From: Adenanthera pavonina
Taxonomy: Eukaryota > Streptophyta > Magnoliopsida > Fabales > Fabaceae
Reading direction: 5' to 3'
Length of the DNA stretch: 64,000 nt
Assembly: GCA_026686845.1 (NCBI GenBank)
Contig: JAIVEN010000016.1
Span: 31,096,001-31,160,000 of the forward strand
Both the position numbers and the translations under genes were made by a program. The notes below the pieces were generated by a model that saw only the letters and a program-made list of their open reading frames with translations, did not search any database and had not been told where the DNA came from. Positions 45,821 through 58,600 of the stretch are shown here, piece by piece. Within the stretch, counting starts at the first letter, position 1. Every line of letters begins with the position of its first letter.

Positions 45821-48284
45821 TGTAACATCCTCATTTTTGTGTGTATCATATGACTAGATGATGCTATAAATGATATTAAATTGTTCTAGATTAATTTATG
45901 ATGATTGGGGAAATCAGGATATTAAATTAAATAGGTTTGAAGCCCAAAATACCACAAAAATATCAAAAAGAGACTTAAAATGTCAAAATAGTCATTGTGT
46001 CCAAAAAAGGGCAAAATGGTCATTTTACAATAGAAATGAGAAAAAATAATATTATAATACTCCAGTGCATGCTAAAAGTATAAGTGATACTGGATATGTA
46101 AATTTGGAGAGCAAAAGGTACAAGGCTAGTAAAAGTAAGTCCTACGTGAATAGTAAATGTTATGGGAGATGAATAGTAAAAAGTAAGCAAGATTGGTAGA
46201 TCCCATATGGTTTTGCAAGAGAGAAAAGTTATTGAGCCATACAGATAAAGTAAATAAATAAAGATATAGAATATAAAGGAAAACTCAGATAAAAGTGCAG
46301 AAACTAGATCCAAATAAATCTAATAAAGTGATAAAAAGTATATGATTACTTTTGTCTTTCTTGACCAAAATTCACTAGACCAAAATACCCCTCACACTCC
46401 TCTCACAAGTGAGAAAATATCCAAGGTTAATAATGTAAAGTAAATTAAATAACTCAAGAATAACTGATGGCCCTTGTATCAAAACTAAATCCAATGGTTC
46501 AAATCCTCCCAAACCATCTATAAATAGAGGCCAACCCTCCCATTTCTTCTTGCTCATTTTACAGCACTCCAAGAGAGTTGGAGTGAGAAAGATTGGCATG
46601 TTCTAGAGAGAGAAAGGGAGAGTGGTGCCGAGGGAGAGAAAGGAGGAAAGCAGAGAGGAAGAGGAAGAGAAGAAGGAGAAGGAGAAAAGGAAGAGAAGAA
46701 AAAATAGGCTTAAGGAGTAAGATCCTTTCACATCCTCTCCTTGTTTCTTTTCTTCATTCATTAAGGATGATTGGTTGGTATGTTGGAGAGCATTTCCTTT
46801 CCCTCTCATAGCCCTAACTCACGGCCAAGAGGAGAATGAGAAGCAAGGGTTTGTATTTTATTTAGTTAATGGTTGTATAATGATCCAAATGCATAATCAA
46901 ATGATTAAGAAATGAGCTTTTCCCTTAAATTTCTCTATGGCCATGCTTTGGCCAAAATAAGAAGTAAGGGAGGGAGTAAGTTTTTGATGAAACCAATGTT
47001 TCCAATGAACTTCTAACATACCAAATAGCCAAGAAAGATCAAGAGATTCATTAAGAAACTTAGTTTTTGAAATGATTAAAATTTAGGGTATACGAAGCAC
47101 GTATGGTCTATATGATGCTACCAAGTTGTTAAGTAATGTTCAATGATGTTAATAGGCCCTAAACAAGCTAAGGAAGTAACCTACGTCAAGAGGAAAGCAA
47201 GGTTGAAAGGTTAGAGCTCCAAGATAGTCTCTTGCTCTTATTTAATGTTATTGCTTATGAATGTTCTATATTTTGTTATGATTTGTAAATGATACCATGT
47301 TGCTATGATGTATGTTTTTCATGATTGGTGGCTATTTTGTGATAAGAGTTAAGCTTGGGATATCCCATTTTTAAGATGTTATGTTGCTGAAATTTTGTTA
47401 GATGACATCAATAGTTTTAATGTTTAAATGAAAGTAAGCTATCTTTTATAAGCTTTTAAATGTAGTGTGATAACATGATAGTATGTGCAAATTGGCTACT
47501 AAGATTTTCTAAATCTCATCCTATAGTTCCCTAATTATAAGGTCAAGTCATAGTAAGGGGAAGCATATGGAGCATGAAGAATGACGATGATAAGACCTTG
47601 CTGGAAACTATTAATATTATGTTTTGTACTATTAATTTTGATTGATTGTATAAAATCGCACAATCCGAAAAAATTATGTTGTTTATACATATAGATAGAT
47701 CTATGTCTCAAGAATGATATATCACTAGTTTGGTTATAATTGGAGCTATATAATGAAAGATATTCAAGTTTTTCCAAAATTGTTCTAATTTAAGTTAAAT
47801 CTAATCCCCAACAGTTTATGTTAATGCTCTGACCAGTAGAGGTAGAATAATATACAAGATAAATATGATTAGAAAGTAGATATGTAAAGATTTTCAATTA
47901 TGCTAAGTATACATGAAATGGCTCTATATGTTATGAGAAATGAATTTTTAAAGTTGAGGCTCAGATTTTAGAAAGAAACAAGGATGCGAAAATGGACAAT
48001 AAAGTTCATACAATAAAATTTATGAATATGTGTGTCTATTTTCTAGTTTCTTACTTTCTTTTTCCTTAATTTCAAGATGTGCATGATTTTTAGAGACTTT
48101 GACCACTAAAAAGGATTTTTTTATATTTAGTTATAATTTTTGAAAAATCAATAAGCTGCAAAACCAGCAAAAACAATTTTATACAATTTTGACTTTGTAA
48201 TTAATTCAAGTCTTCAAAGACCATTTTCATGCTTTAAAACGTAGCAGTTTTCATGGGAAATATCTTAAAATGTAAGGTGTAATA
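45821..48284 (+). mobile_element. Solo LTR of 2.46 kb, TGTAACATCC...GTGTAATA
   Basis: TSD AACAT at 45816-45820 and 48285-48289; removal restores the minisatellite unit. It has a TATA box (TATAAATAG, 46519-46527) followed within about 60 bp by a purine-rich leader (46560-46700), so it is in plus orientation. At 47502-47516 it has a short hairpin homologous in position to that at 12192-12210. The Arg-rich frame at 46593-46811 and the reverse frame at 46603-46809 are translations of the purine-rich leader and not genes. Confidence 0.85.
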
Positions 48285-48365
48285 AACATAAGTCTCTTGA
48301 ATGTGAATTATGTTACCTTAGGATGTAATACCACTTAGGAATTTGTGCTACCAAGGTAAGTCCTA
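48285..48365 (+). repeat. Minisatellite (part 2, after the solo LTR)
   Basis: Continues AAGTCTCTTGAATGTGAATTA and a last unit TTACCTTAGGATGTAATACCA at about 48313, then fades at CCAAGGTAAGTCC. Confidence 0.8.
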
Positions 48366-51253
48366 CTCTGACTGTTAAGTGGTGGAATGGATTCTCAAAT
48401 TGAATATGTTAAGGGGTGTAATGAATTCCTCAATTGAACATGATAAGGTTGAAATATATTTCCTAAATGAAAACAAGGGGTGAAAAGGATTCCCCAATTG
48501 GATTTGATACGTTATGGAATTGAATTCCTTGGGATGTAGTAACTTTTGTGCATGCCGTCAAGGTATATGTTGCTGGTAGTAGTTTTTATGCATGGTCATA
48601 TGCTTGTTTGTTATATGAGTAGCTGAACTAGGAAACCTATACTTCATATATTTGTATAATCGTTTTATATTTGCACTTCCTTATTCACATGTCAATAAGT
48701 AGTAACCTTGTGTAGAACTATTGCTATTAGTTACTAAGATTATTAGCTCATCATGTGGTCTGACATTTTCCAAGTAATAACTATAGTTTCAGTAAGGGAA
48801 AGCATATAGAGGAATGTATTCATACTTATCTCATATAGAGATAATTGTGGTAGCTGTTGAGTACATTTTGTCTCACCTTAGACTCATGTATCATGTTTGT
48901 GAAATTGCTAAGTATAGATTGGGTGTTGTGAAAATGTTTCCTTCACTACTATAATGATTGAATATGGATTTCATTCGAAATTAAGTTATATTGGAATTTC
49001 TTGTTGGGAGAGAACTAAATTCCAAGTTGTCTTTACAACTATCTTTTCCTTTTTGGTCTTCTAAACAAACTCGAACAAGTGGATACCTTTATGGTTTATG
49101 ATAAATTATTTTGTTAATGCTATAATTTAAATGCCTTAGCAGGATTAACCGGGGGACATTTAGGTTATAGCTGTTATGTTGCCAAATTTTCACCAAATAG
49201 GTACATGAACATTAGGTTTTAAACTATTGAGCTTGAAGTTTTATTTGGATCCAAAAGCCTTTCTTGAAATTTAGACTAATAATATGTTAACTTTGGTAAC
49301 CATAATAAGTTTTCATATAAATCTTTGTTTTAAATTTAAGGTGTTATGATAAACTTAATAAGTCATATTTTTCCATTATTTTTATCTTCCATACTTCGGG
49401 TTTTTACTGTGCAATTTTAGTAAATTTCATAAACTTAGGTGTAATTTCACATTTTAGTTGGATTGAGAGGTTGTTGGAATTTAGGGCTAAAATCGTGATA
49501 TTAAGTTCAATTTGTGTTGATTATGTATGTCTTATGATTTTGAGATTTAATTCTTTCTATCGAAGCTAATTCCATTAAATTAGGTTGATTTAGTGTTTAA
49601 TTAAGCCTAATCAAATAATTAATTAGAGATTTTTAAGGTTAATTCTTGTGAGTTTTTTTTTTCTGAGTTACCATTTCATTCATTTTGATGATCCCTACCA
49701 TCATGTGTCAATAGTTTCTCATTCATTTTGAACCCATTTCAAACCACTTATCCCCATTTTTCAAAGGACTATTTTACCCCTAGTTAAAAGTTCATTTGAA
49801 TTTAATCACCTAATTATCTTCTTAAACACTTAATTAACCATAATCTTAGTTGCTTAAGTTGCCCAAATTCATTAAGCATTGAAAATTAGAGAGTCAAAGT
49901 TTGGTCAACTGAGGGCATTTTAGTCATTTTTCTAACCCATTTTCTTCCTATTTTCTTAGGATTTTTAGTTCCTTTCTTTTGCATTATTTTGAGAATATTT
50001 TCCTTAATTTTTTATGATAATTTCATGATTAATGAGGGGCTTAATCATGGTTAAATGTTGATTATTTTTCTTGACCAAATTTTTATTAAGGAGTGTTACA
50101 TGTGTTACATGTGTTACATGTCATATTCACTATTTCTTGCAACATTTTTAGTAAGTTTTAGGGCATGCCATGTGGGCTCATTGGTAAACATTTAGGTTTA
50201 ATTGGTGCCACATAATCCTTCTAATTTTCTATCTCACCATTTTCCCCCCAAATTTCCACCTAAACCCTATTTGCTCCCTCTTTAACACATCATCTTTCTA
50301 TTATCTAATCACCCTCCATGTAATATGAGCTATTTAAAGTCCAATTAAAGCATTTAGACAACAAGAATCACTAAAAAAACCAAATATGATAAAAAGAATT
50401 TTTAAATGTACTATCCATTTGGTATCTTAATTTTTTAGTTCAATTTTGAAAAATCATAACTAATTCCAAAAAAACTCATTTGAAGGCAATTCAAGTCTTT
50501 AAAAATAGTTTCAAATATCTTTTACATGGGAAAAATATGGAACAAAAGTTTTAATGCATCAATTCAAACAAAAAATCCCACGAAATTACTATTCATATGG
50601 TAAATTCCAGTTTTTCCAGATTTTCTACTTTAACCTTGAAAATTCATAATGAATCATATACTTATTCAAATTAAGTGTTCTTTGCCTCTGGGGAAATCTT
50701 GTTTTGTCTACATTCCAAGCATATATAACACTTGGCCATTCTATCCTGTTTTATCCAAACAGTGTTTAGTTTACTATCTAGTGTTCATATTGGACATTTT
50801 CATGTATAACTTTGCAAAACAAATTATATAACATATTTATATACTCATAACTTGTCCAATCTAAGTATCAAACATCTCAACATATCTAGAGGAAAATAAT
50901 AATATGAAATTATAGCCTTATATATTCATATACAATTTTTACATAAAATAGCAAAGAGACATAAAGCTAGATGAAATAAAACTTCAATCATCCAAGTTCT
51001 TTCCATTGCTCTTTGCCTACTTGGTGGCTTTGCCATCTCTTAAACTTATTATTTGAGATACTTGAGGCGATGAGATTGAGACAATCTCAATAGCAAGTTA
51101 TATTTCATACAATTATGTTAATCATTTAACAAAACTTACATTTAATCACATATAAACACATTAATCATCAAAGTGTCATATCAGTCATAAAAATTTTGGC
51201 AATATAACGGCTTAGAAAATGGATATCCTAGAGAATAAAACCCCTCATTTTAC

Positions 51254-54200
51254 TGTTGGAGATTATTTCCTAGGCCAATCATTGTATTATTAACATTGTA
51301 CTTCATTATGAAAAAAGAATGTGTTTTTTTTCCCTTTTATTATATTATTATATTGTTTGCATGTTTATCTTTATAATAATAATATCCTTAGATAAATTAT
51401 TTTATCCTAAATGTCCCTAGTCAATCATCTTTGTGAGAATAATAATGAATTAAGACTAGTATGATTTTGATTGATAATTATATGATAATTATGTATTAAA
51501 ATACAAATCATAATCATAAGTGTTGGGAATTTCAGCATATACGCAGCGGAAAAACTATCAAGAAATTCCCTACCATGGATCCATCAATGTTGTTTAGATT
51601 GAAATGTAGAAAAAGAATTTACCTTTAATACGCCCCTTGGTGTTCTTTTTCATTCCATTAGACCCTAGGAACTAATGACTGGTCAGCTCCCTTTGTCGAT
51701 ATCCACACGAACAATGAATCGAACTTGAACAGCATGCTAGCACCTCTATTTGTGAATGTTCGTACGTCCATACGTCGTCACTGTTCATTGTTCGTCCATA
51801 CAGTCACTCTCTCTGAGTGTACGATCACTTTCTCTTTAGGGTGATTCGAATTGTATATCTTTTGTACCCTAGTTTATATCAATATATGATAGGATTTGAT
51901 ATTTGTTTAATTTAAATCAATAATTTAAACTAAATCAAATATTAATTAAATAGATTAGTTTGAATTTAAATCTATCTAATAGATTAAATTTAAACTAATT
52001 ATCTAATCTATATCCAGAACGAAATCTAGATTTAATTTATCATATAAATCAAATTTAGATTATGATATTAGTTTAAATTTAAATCTATCATATAGAATTA
52101 AAGTTAAGACTAATTCATTTGAATAATATATATATATATGTTTCGAAATAATATAATATATATCAAATACATAATATATCAAACATATATATATTTCAAA
52201 GTTTAATATATATATATATATATATCAAATATATATAATTCTGTCACCCTAAATTAGACATTAAATTCATTGAATCTAGAAAAGTATTTTTAGATTCAAT
52301 GAATCTGGACATTCTAACTCGAGTTGGTCCATTCTTATGTGCGACCCTGTAGGCCCATATGATGTTGGCAGTGAGCTAATAACACTATTGGACCTACAAG
52401 TCACAAGTGGCCTCTAGTAAGATATTGTGACCACCCAAATCATATGAGATTGGAAATCCAATGTAACCTATCATATAACCCGATCACATCCATTTTGTCT
52501 CATGATATATAAGTTAAGTATAAGACATGGAAATGTCATCCTTATTTTACTCGATCATCACTTTCTCGATCTCTATGCAAATTAATAGAACAAATGGAAA
52601 CTCTTCCATTCGAGCACAGCCATGCGTTTTTCAGTTTCACTCATCGAGGGGTTTAGATATATCTCTCAATTAATTAAAGAGACAAATTTCATTTTGATCA
52701 TTCATCTTCCTCCACACAAGTTCCATTATACCCAATCATAGTCTTTATGATCTCCCGATTAAAAGTTACTTTTGACTATGCCAAAATATAGTGTTCCCCA
52801 TGTAGGAAGCCATGATGATCTCAGGTCTGAGGGCTTAGTGACACAGTTATATAAATGAGATATGCTTATGACTAGATTCATGCAGCTATCTAATGACGGG
52901 ATGATCCAGTGCCTATTCTCTAACAGGAGCTTATGATTTTGATTTGTATCTTAATACATAATTATCAATCAAAATCATACTAGCCTTAGTTCATCATTGT
53001 TCCCACAAAGATGATTGACTAGGGATATTTAGGATAAAATAATTTATCCAAGGATATTATTATAAAGAAAACATGCAAACAATATAATAATGTAAGAAAA
53101 ACACCTTCTTTTTTCATAATGAAATACAATATTCATAATACAATGATTGGCCTAGGGCACAATCTCCAACAATAAGCTCCTGTTAGGGAATAGGTGTTGG
53201 ATCGACCCATCATGAGATAATTGCATGGATCAAGTCATAAGCATATCTCATATATAATCATGACACTAAGCCCTCAGACTTGAGATCACCATGACTTTCT
53301 ATATGGGGAACACTATAATTTGACATAGTCAAAAGTAACTTTTAATCAGGAGATCATAAAGGCTATTGGGTATCATGGAACTCGTGTGGAGGAAGATGAA
53401 TAATCAAGATGAAATTTGTCCCTCTAATTAATTGAGAGATATATTTAGACCCCTCGATGAGTGAGACTGAAAAATGCATGAGCGTGCTCAAATGGAGGAG
53501 TTTCCATTTCTTTTATCAATCTGCTTGTAGATCGAGAAAGTGATGGTCGTGTAAGATGAGGATGACGTTTCCATGCCTCATACTTGACCTATATATATCG
53601 TGAGACAAAAGGAATGTGATCGGGTTATATAATAGGTTGCATCGGATCACCGATATCATATGATTTGGGTAGTCACAATGTCTTGCTAGAGGCCACTTGT
53701 GACTTGTGGATCCAATAGTGTTATTAGCCCACTGCCAGCATCATATGGACTTACAGGGTCACACACAAGAACAGGCCAACTTGAACTAGAATGTCCAAAT
53801 TCATTGAATCTAAAATGTGTCTAGATTCAATGAATTTAATGTTCAATTTAGGGTGATTAAATTATATATATTTGATATATATATATATATAAAATATAAT
53901 TCGAAGTACATATATATATGTGTTTGATATTATATATATTTGATATATTATATTATTTCAAAAATATATATATTATTTAAATTAATTTAAATATATTAGT
54001 TTTAAATTTAATTCTATGTGATAGATTTAAATTTAAAATAAAATCTAAATTTGATTTATATAATAAATTCAATTTAGATTTGATTCTGGATATAGATTGG
54101 ATAGTTAGTTTAGATTTAATCTATTAGATAGATTTAATTTTGAACTATTCTATTTAATTAATATTTGATTTAATTTAAATATTTGATTTAAAATTAAACA

Positions 54201-54598
54201 AATAGATAATCCTATCTATATATTGATATAGACTAGGAATTATTATATATTGAATTAAGAGAGAGTCTCCACTAACCCTAGAGATTAAGTGGCCGCACAC
54301 TCACACAGAAAGAGTGTACGGATGAACTGAGGACATACGGACAAACACAAAACATACGGGTGTTTAGAAATTGAGGTGCTAGCACACCATTTGAGTTGGA
54401 CTTACCGTTCATGTGGATATCAATAAAGGGAGCTGATTAGACGCGTTAGTTCTTGGGGTCCAACGAAATGAAAAGAACACCATGAGATGCACTAGAGGTA
54501 AATTTTTCTTCAACATCTTGATTTAAGCAATGTTGACAGATATGCGAGAGGGATTTCGGTGGAGTTTTTCCGCTGTGTGTGTACCGAAATTTTCAACA
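51254..54598 (+). mobile_element. Ty1/copia solo LTR, interrupted by a second LTR of its own family
   Basis: TSD TTTAC at 51249-51253 and 54599-54603. The LTR (TGTTGGAGATTAT...GAAATTTTCAACA) consists of 51254-51520 and 53172-54598 (about 1.69 kb without the insert and the duplicated 5 bp). TGTTGGAGATTRTGCCCTAG is a start typical of plant copia LTRs. The outer LTR is in plus orientation. Confidence 0.9.
51521..53171 (-). mobile_element. Ty1/copia solo LTR nested in reverse orientation in the preceding LTR
   Basis: TSD ATAAG at 51516-51520 and 53172-53176. On the minus strand it reads TGTTGGAGATTGTG...GAAATTCCCAACA, 1651 bp. Its sequence is the reverse complement of the outer LTR along its full length. 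The AT-rich tract at 52125-52240 is its low-complexity centre. Confidence 0.9.
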
Positions 54599-55182
54599 TT
54601 TACAGCCAAAACCAATCAAAGAAATCACAATTGCAATATGGTAATACAATTTGATTATAGAGAAACAATGAAAGAACATAAAGCAAGAATATGAAACTTA
54701 GCCACCTTTGTTGATACCCTTGGCTATTTCCTTTGCTTTAAATGATTTCACAAGCTTCGTCAAGTCCCTAAACTGTTGATGATCGTTGGCTACAATAATC
54801 AAACACATTAGTATAAACCGATCCGAGTCGTACACGAGGACACTGTCCTTAAGAGTTTTTCCGGCACAGGTCAACAACTCCCCAAGATTAAACGATCTCT
54901 CCTCTAGAAGCAAGGTAACAGAAACAAAGGAAGAAGAAGGATAAGAACTTAGAGAGATAAAGAGGAGAAGAGATGCTCGAAAGCTCAAGGGACTTGATGC
55001 ATTTGAAACAAAGGTCAAGCTCTACATTTATAGGCTCTAAAAACACATAAATGTTGGGCATAGATCAAAACACCATAAAAAGGATTCAATCATCGGTTTT
55101 GAACACTAGGATTGCAAGTGATTAAGGAAAACATTTCATAACATTGGGTTATGATTTCTGAAACAGGGGATTTGTTTATAAA

Positions 55183-57676
55183 TGTTGAATTAGAAGTTTT
55201 GATAATTCTAAATAACTAAAGCTTGGAAAGAAGAACATCAAAGGAGTATGAAAAGATAAAGTGAAGAAATCTAGTGAAAAATAAGGGAAAATTTAGTTTT
55301 TAAGATTTATCACCATGTACACTAGGTAAAAAGCTTTGATTCCTACTTACTTATGTTACCACAGTACTTAAACGAATTATTTCATAGTTATCCTATGTTA
55401 GTAAGTGTTAAAATTGAAAAGTATTGACTAACAGACGAATTTTGTATATGACTCATGTGTATTTTGTGCAAAATTTGAACTTTGCTTAGTAAAATTTGAA
55501 GTTACAGTGGTTTTATCTTTGATAGACAAATTTCAGTTCTAAAATTTGAATTTCAAGCTAAGCATTGTTAGTGAAAGTATACAAAATTCATATGAAACTT
55601 AGTCAAAATTTGAATATTAGAAAAGTTCAAAGTGAGTTCACTATCACTACCTCTAACAAACGAACTTTGGGCCTCAAAATGCGAATTTCGAATTGATAAC
55701 TTCTGAGTCTCATTAGAGCATATCTCTGATAGATGAACTTTGTAATTTAACATTTGAATTTCACAAAGCGAAATTTTTGTGTCATGTTGAATATGCCTCT
55801 GATAGATAAATTTCAACTTCTAAAATTTGAATTTCAAATGCATAGTGAAAATAAGAGACAAATTATTCAACCTCAACCGATGCACTTTCCATATGAAAAT
55901 TCGTATGATCTAACATGAGATATCTTTAACAAACTCAAAATTTGAATGTCACATTCAAACAAATGAATGTTGAAATTCAACGTGGAAGTCCTTAACCTTC
56001 TATCTCTGTGAAATTTGTCTGTTGAACCCCAAAATCTCAATTTTTGTATGTCAGACTCATTAAATGTGGTTGGTGAACAGCTATTTTTATAGAGTAACAT
56101 TTTGGTTAAAGTCTCTGATAGTTAGATTTTGTATCTAACAACTAGTTAAACCACAAATCTATAAATAGAACTTCATTTGTGATGCTAAAATAGGCTCCTG
56201 GTAGATCAGATAAAATTGGAATTCAATTAGTAAAAAAACTTATTAATCTAATTTTATTTTTTTGGTGCATCCGGTCAACCCCGCCCCCCGGTGGCCATTT
56301 TTGTTTTTTGGAAAGATTATTCTTGTCTTTGTTTATGTCTTGGATTGGAACAAATTACTATAATTCATCCGCATGGCAAAAGGAACGGAAATCCATGGAC
56401 TGACCCTATCATCTCCACCCTGTAGGAACTATGAAATCACCCCAAGGACACCTTCGACATCCAAGGGTCGCAAACTAAAAATTAGAATATTAAGAATTTA
56501 TATTAATTATTTAGAATTCTAATATGATTTAAGAATTTATATTTCATTTCTTTATATAATTCTAATAAGAATATAAAATATAAATATTTATATTTATTAA
56601 AAAATAAATAAAGTTGTAGGTGACAAATTTAAGTCTACCTTTATCAAAACTCTCTTGAATTTATTTGACAAAGTTTTTTCACCTACTCACTTCACTTATT
56701 GAATCATAACTTTCATATCTACTCTGTTCTAGAGAGTATTTACTCTGTGTAAAATCTTTTCTTTATTTGGAAAAAAGATTCTTTGTGAGGAGAATCACAA
56801 AAGGTATTGAGAAACATTTGTAAGAGTATTGAGTGAGAAATTTCAGTGTTCTTAGAACAGAGCAAATATATTGTATTGAGGTATTGCAAGGAGCCCGTTC
56901 AATTCTTATTGATAGTAAAAATCTCAAGTAGGGGCTTGAAGATTGGACGTAGGTCAAGTGGATTAAATTGAATCAGGATAAATATCTGAGTCCTCTATTC
57001 TTTTATCTTACATTTATATTCATTTTTATTGCACTCTGTTTTTTTGCAAGCTTTTGCTTTTACTATGTACTTTTGTTTTTGCAAAAAAAATTTTAAACTT
57101 TCCAATTTATCCCTCTTAGGAAGCTAGCAATCCTAACAAGTGGTATCAAAATTTGGACTCCCAACTGAAGGATTTCACCATTCGAGAGAACAAATGGCTG
57201 GTTTTAGAGAAAGCATACTACCAAAGGGCAATAATACTAACAAACCTCCAGGTTTCAGTAGAGAACATTATGAATACTGAAAATTAAGAATGCAAATATA
57301 TCTTCAATTCATAAACCTAGAAATTTGGTCAGTTATCAAGAGAGGTGATTTTGTGCCAATGAAATTATAGGATGATGACACATATAAAGATAAGTCAGAA
57401 GAGGAATGGAATGATGGAGACAAGAGAAGAGTTTTGCTAAACTTAAAGCCAAAACACTATCTGGCCAGTACTCTGATCCAAGACAAATTCTATAGAGTTT
57501 CCTGCTGTTCCATAGCTAAATCTCTGAGTCCTCTCTTCTCTTATCTTATATTTATATTCATTTTCATTGTACTCTATTTTTCTACAAGCTTTTTTTTTCA
57601 CTATGTACTTGTATTTTTGTAGAAAAATCTTAAACTTCTCAATTCACCCTATCTTAGGAAGTCAATAATCATAACA
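55183..57676 (+). mobile_element. Collapsed SIRE-like copia element in the 3' LTR of the copia element
   Basis: 5' LTR 55183-57138 (TGTTGAATTAGAAG...CAATCCTAACA), PBS at 57141-57152 (TGGTATCAAAAT, 3' half decayed), then the start of gag, then the last 150 bp or so of a 3' LTR (about 57518-57676). TSD ATAAA (55178-55182) / ATGAA (57677-57681), one mismatch. The LTR start matches the right end (reverse complement) of the solo LTR at 9253-14409, so these two are one subfamily. Plus orientation, opposite to its host. Confidence 0.8.
57193..57520 (+). pseudogene. Truncated SIRE-type gag
   Basis: The ATG at 57193 opens MAGFRESILPKGNN, followed by PGFSREHYEY (stop), RMQIYLQFINLEIWSVIKRG, DFVPMKL (stop), then EEEWNDGDKRRVLLNLKPK and DKFYRVSCCSIAK. 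The frame then runs straight into LTR-end sequence. It covers the first part of the UBN2-type gag and is the same subfamily as the gag of 32660-34188. Confidence 0.75.
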
Positions 57677-58051
57677 ATGAACACTGGAATTAAGTCTGAT
57701 TAATTAGAAGATTGCAATAGCTAAGTAAAAGGTATTGAAAGACTCCAACATTCACAACAAATTTGAAACTGTTAAAAAAAATATTTCTAGTTGGCTATTT
57801 TATACAAATTATTTTGTATTTCCAAAAAAATTTTTGATAAAAAGTGCCCAGCATTGCATCTAACTAGTGCGCAGGAAGGGAAATCAATGGATTTCAACTG
57901 TGTTGACCCATTATTGTGTGCACGAGCCTACTTCTCCTTTTATCCCATTTACTTGCCCAATATCACATTTTAGTTTATATACATTAAGACTTCCTTTCTC
58001 TTGAGCAATGTGAGACTTTTTTTTTTACACATACTCACACAAACTACAACA

Positions 58052-58061
58052 ATCCCCCAAT
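58052..58061 (-). other. Polypurine tract of the copia element
   Basis: ATTGGGGGAT on the minus strand, directly before the 3' LTR start TGTTGTAG. Confidence 0.65.
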
Positions 58062-58600
58062 GTGTCAAAAGAAACATGATCATCTGAGTTAAGCATATGA
58101 AGTATAACCATTTTGAATTTGGTGTTTTTTGGACTATGAACTAAACCAATAATTCTTAATGCACAAAGCTGTCAATGAAGCTTAAAGCTTCTATGAACCA
58201 ACAACTCTTGACTCCATATTAGACACCTTATTAGATAGATTATACCCCAACATTTCTTACTATTAATGGCGGTTTTGCACTTTAAACGACCGTGTGCGTA
58301 CCTAATATTTAATGAATGCTCTAGAGATTTTATTATGATCTTATAGGAGCAACCCCACTCCACATTCTTATAAGTGATTTCATTAAGTGTATCTACAATG
58401 AATATACCTTCCATAAGGAATATGAAATCATTAAGAGTTTTGCTCAGCCTCACCAACAATGTATTCTAGCACTTTCTCATATCATAGGAAGGGACTAGAA
58501 TTTAGTACTAGTAGAACTAACAAATGACTTTTTCTTACCCATATGAACCTCCTTCATATGATCTTCAATCACAGAGGTTGGGTTACCCTTATTGTTAATT
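58062..58600 (-). other. 3' untranslated part of the copia internal region
   Basis: Lies between the end of pol and the polypurine tract. The frame at 58172-58459 (95 codons) shows no domain known to me. Confidence 0.5.

Larger units (their letters stand above)
43900..50100 (+). mobile_element. Remnant of a long LTR, host of a minisatellite and a solo LTR
   Basis: Low-coding DNA that resembles the long TGTAACA-type LTRs. 44560-44620 has the phrase 'ttattgttgggctataaaatttctat' found in such LTR tails. 48727-48800 has a degenerate copy of the 'gctactaagatt...ctcat' motif. The right end at about 50090-50100 is GGAGTGTTACA. The left limit is not defined. An inverted copy of repeat D lies at about 49650-50060. 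Just after the end, TGTTACATG is repeated three times (50094-50121). Confidence 0.4.
54774..58051 (-). repeat. 3' LTR of the copia element (with insertion)
   Basis: The two parts 54774-55182 and 57682-58051 align with 62148-62575 and 62576-62866. The minus frame at 54698-55018 reads through the LTR and has no known domain. Confidence 0.85.

Noticed and set aside
46593..46811. Arg-rich 72-codon frame and its antisense Phe/Ser-rich frame
   Set aside because: Both are translations of the purine-rich transcribed leader of the solo LTR 45821-48284.
54698..55018. 106-codon minus frame as a gene
   Set aside because: Most of it lies inside the 3' LTR of the copia element and the matching stretch of the 5' LTR is not open in the same frame.
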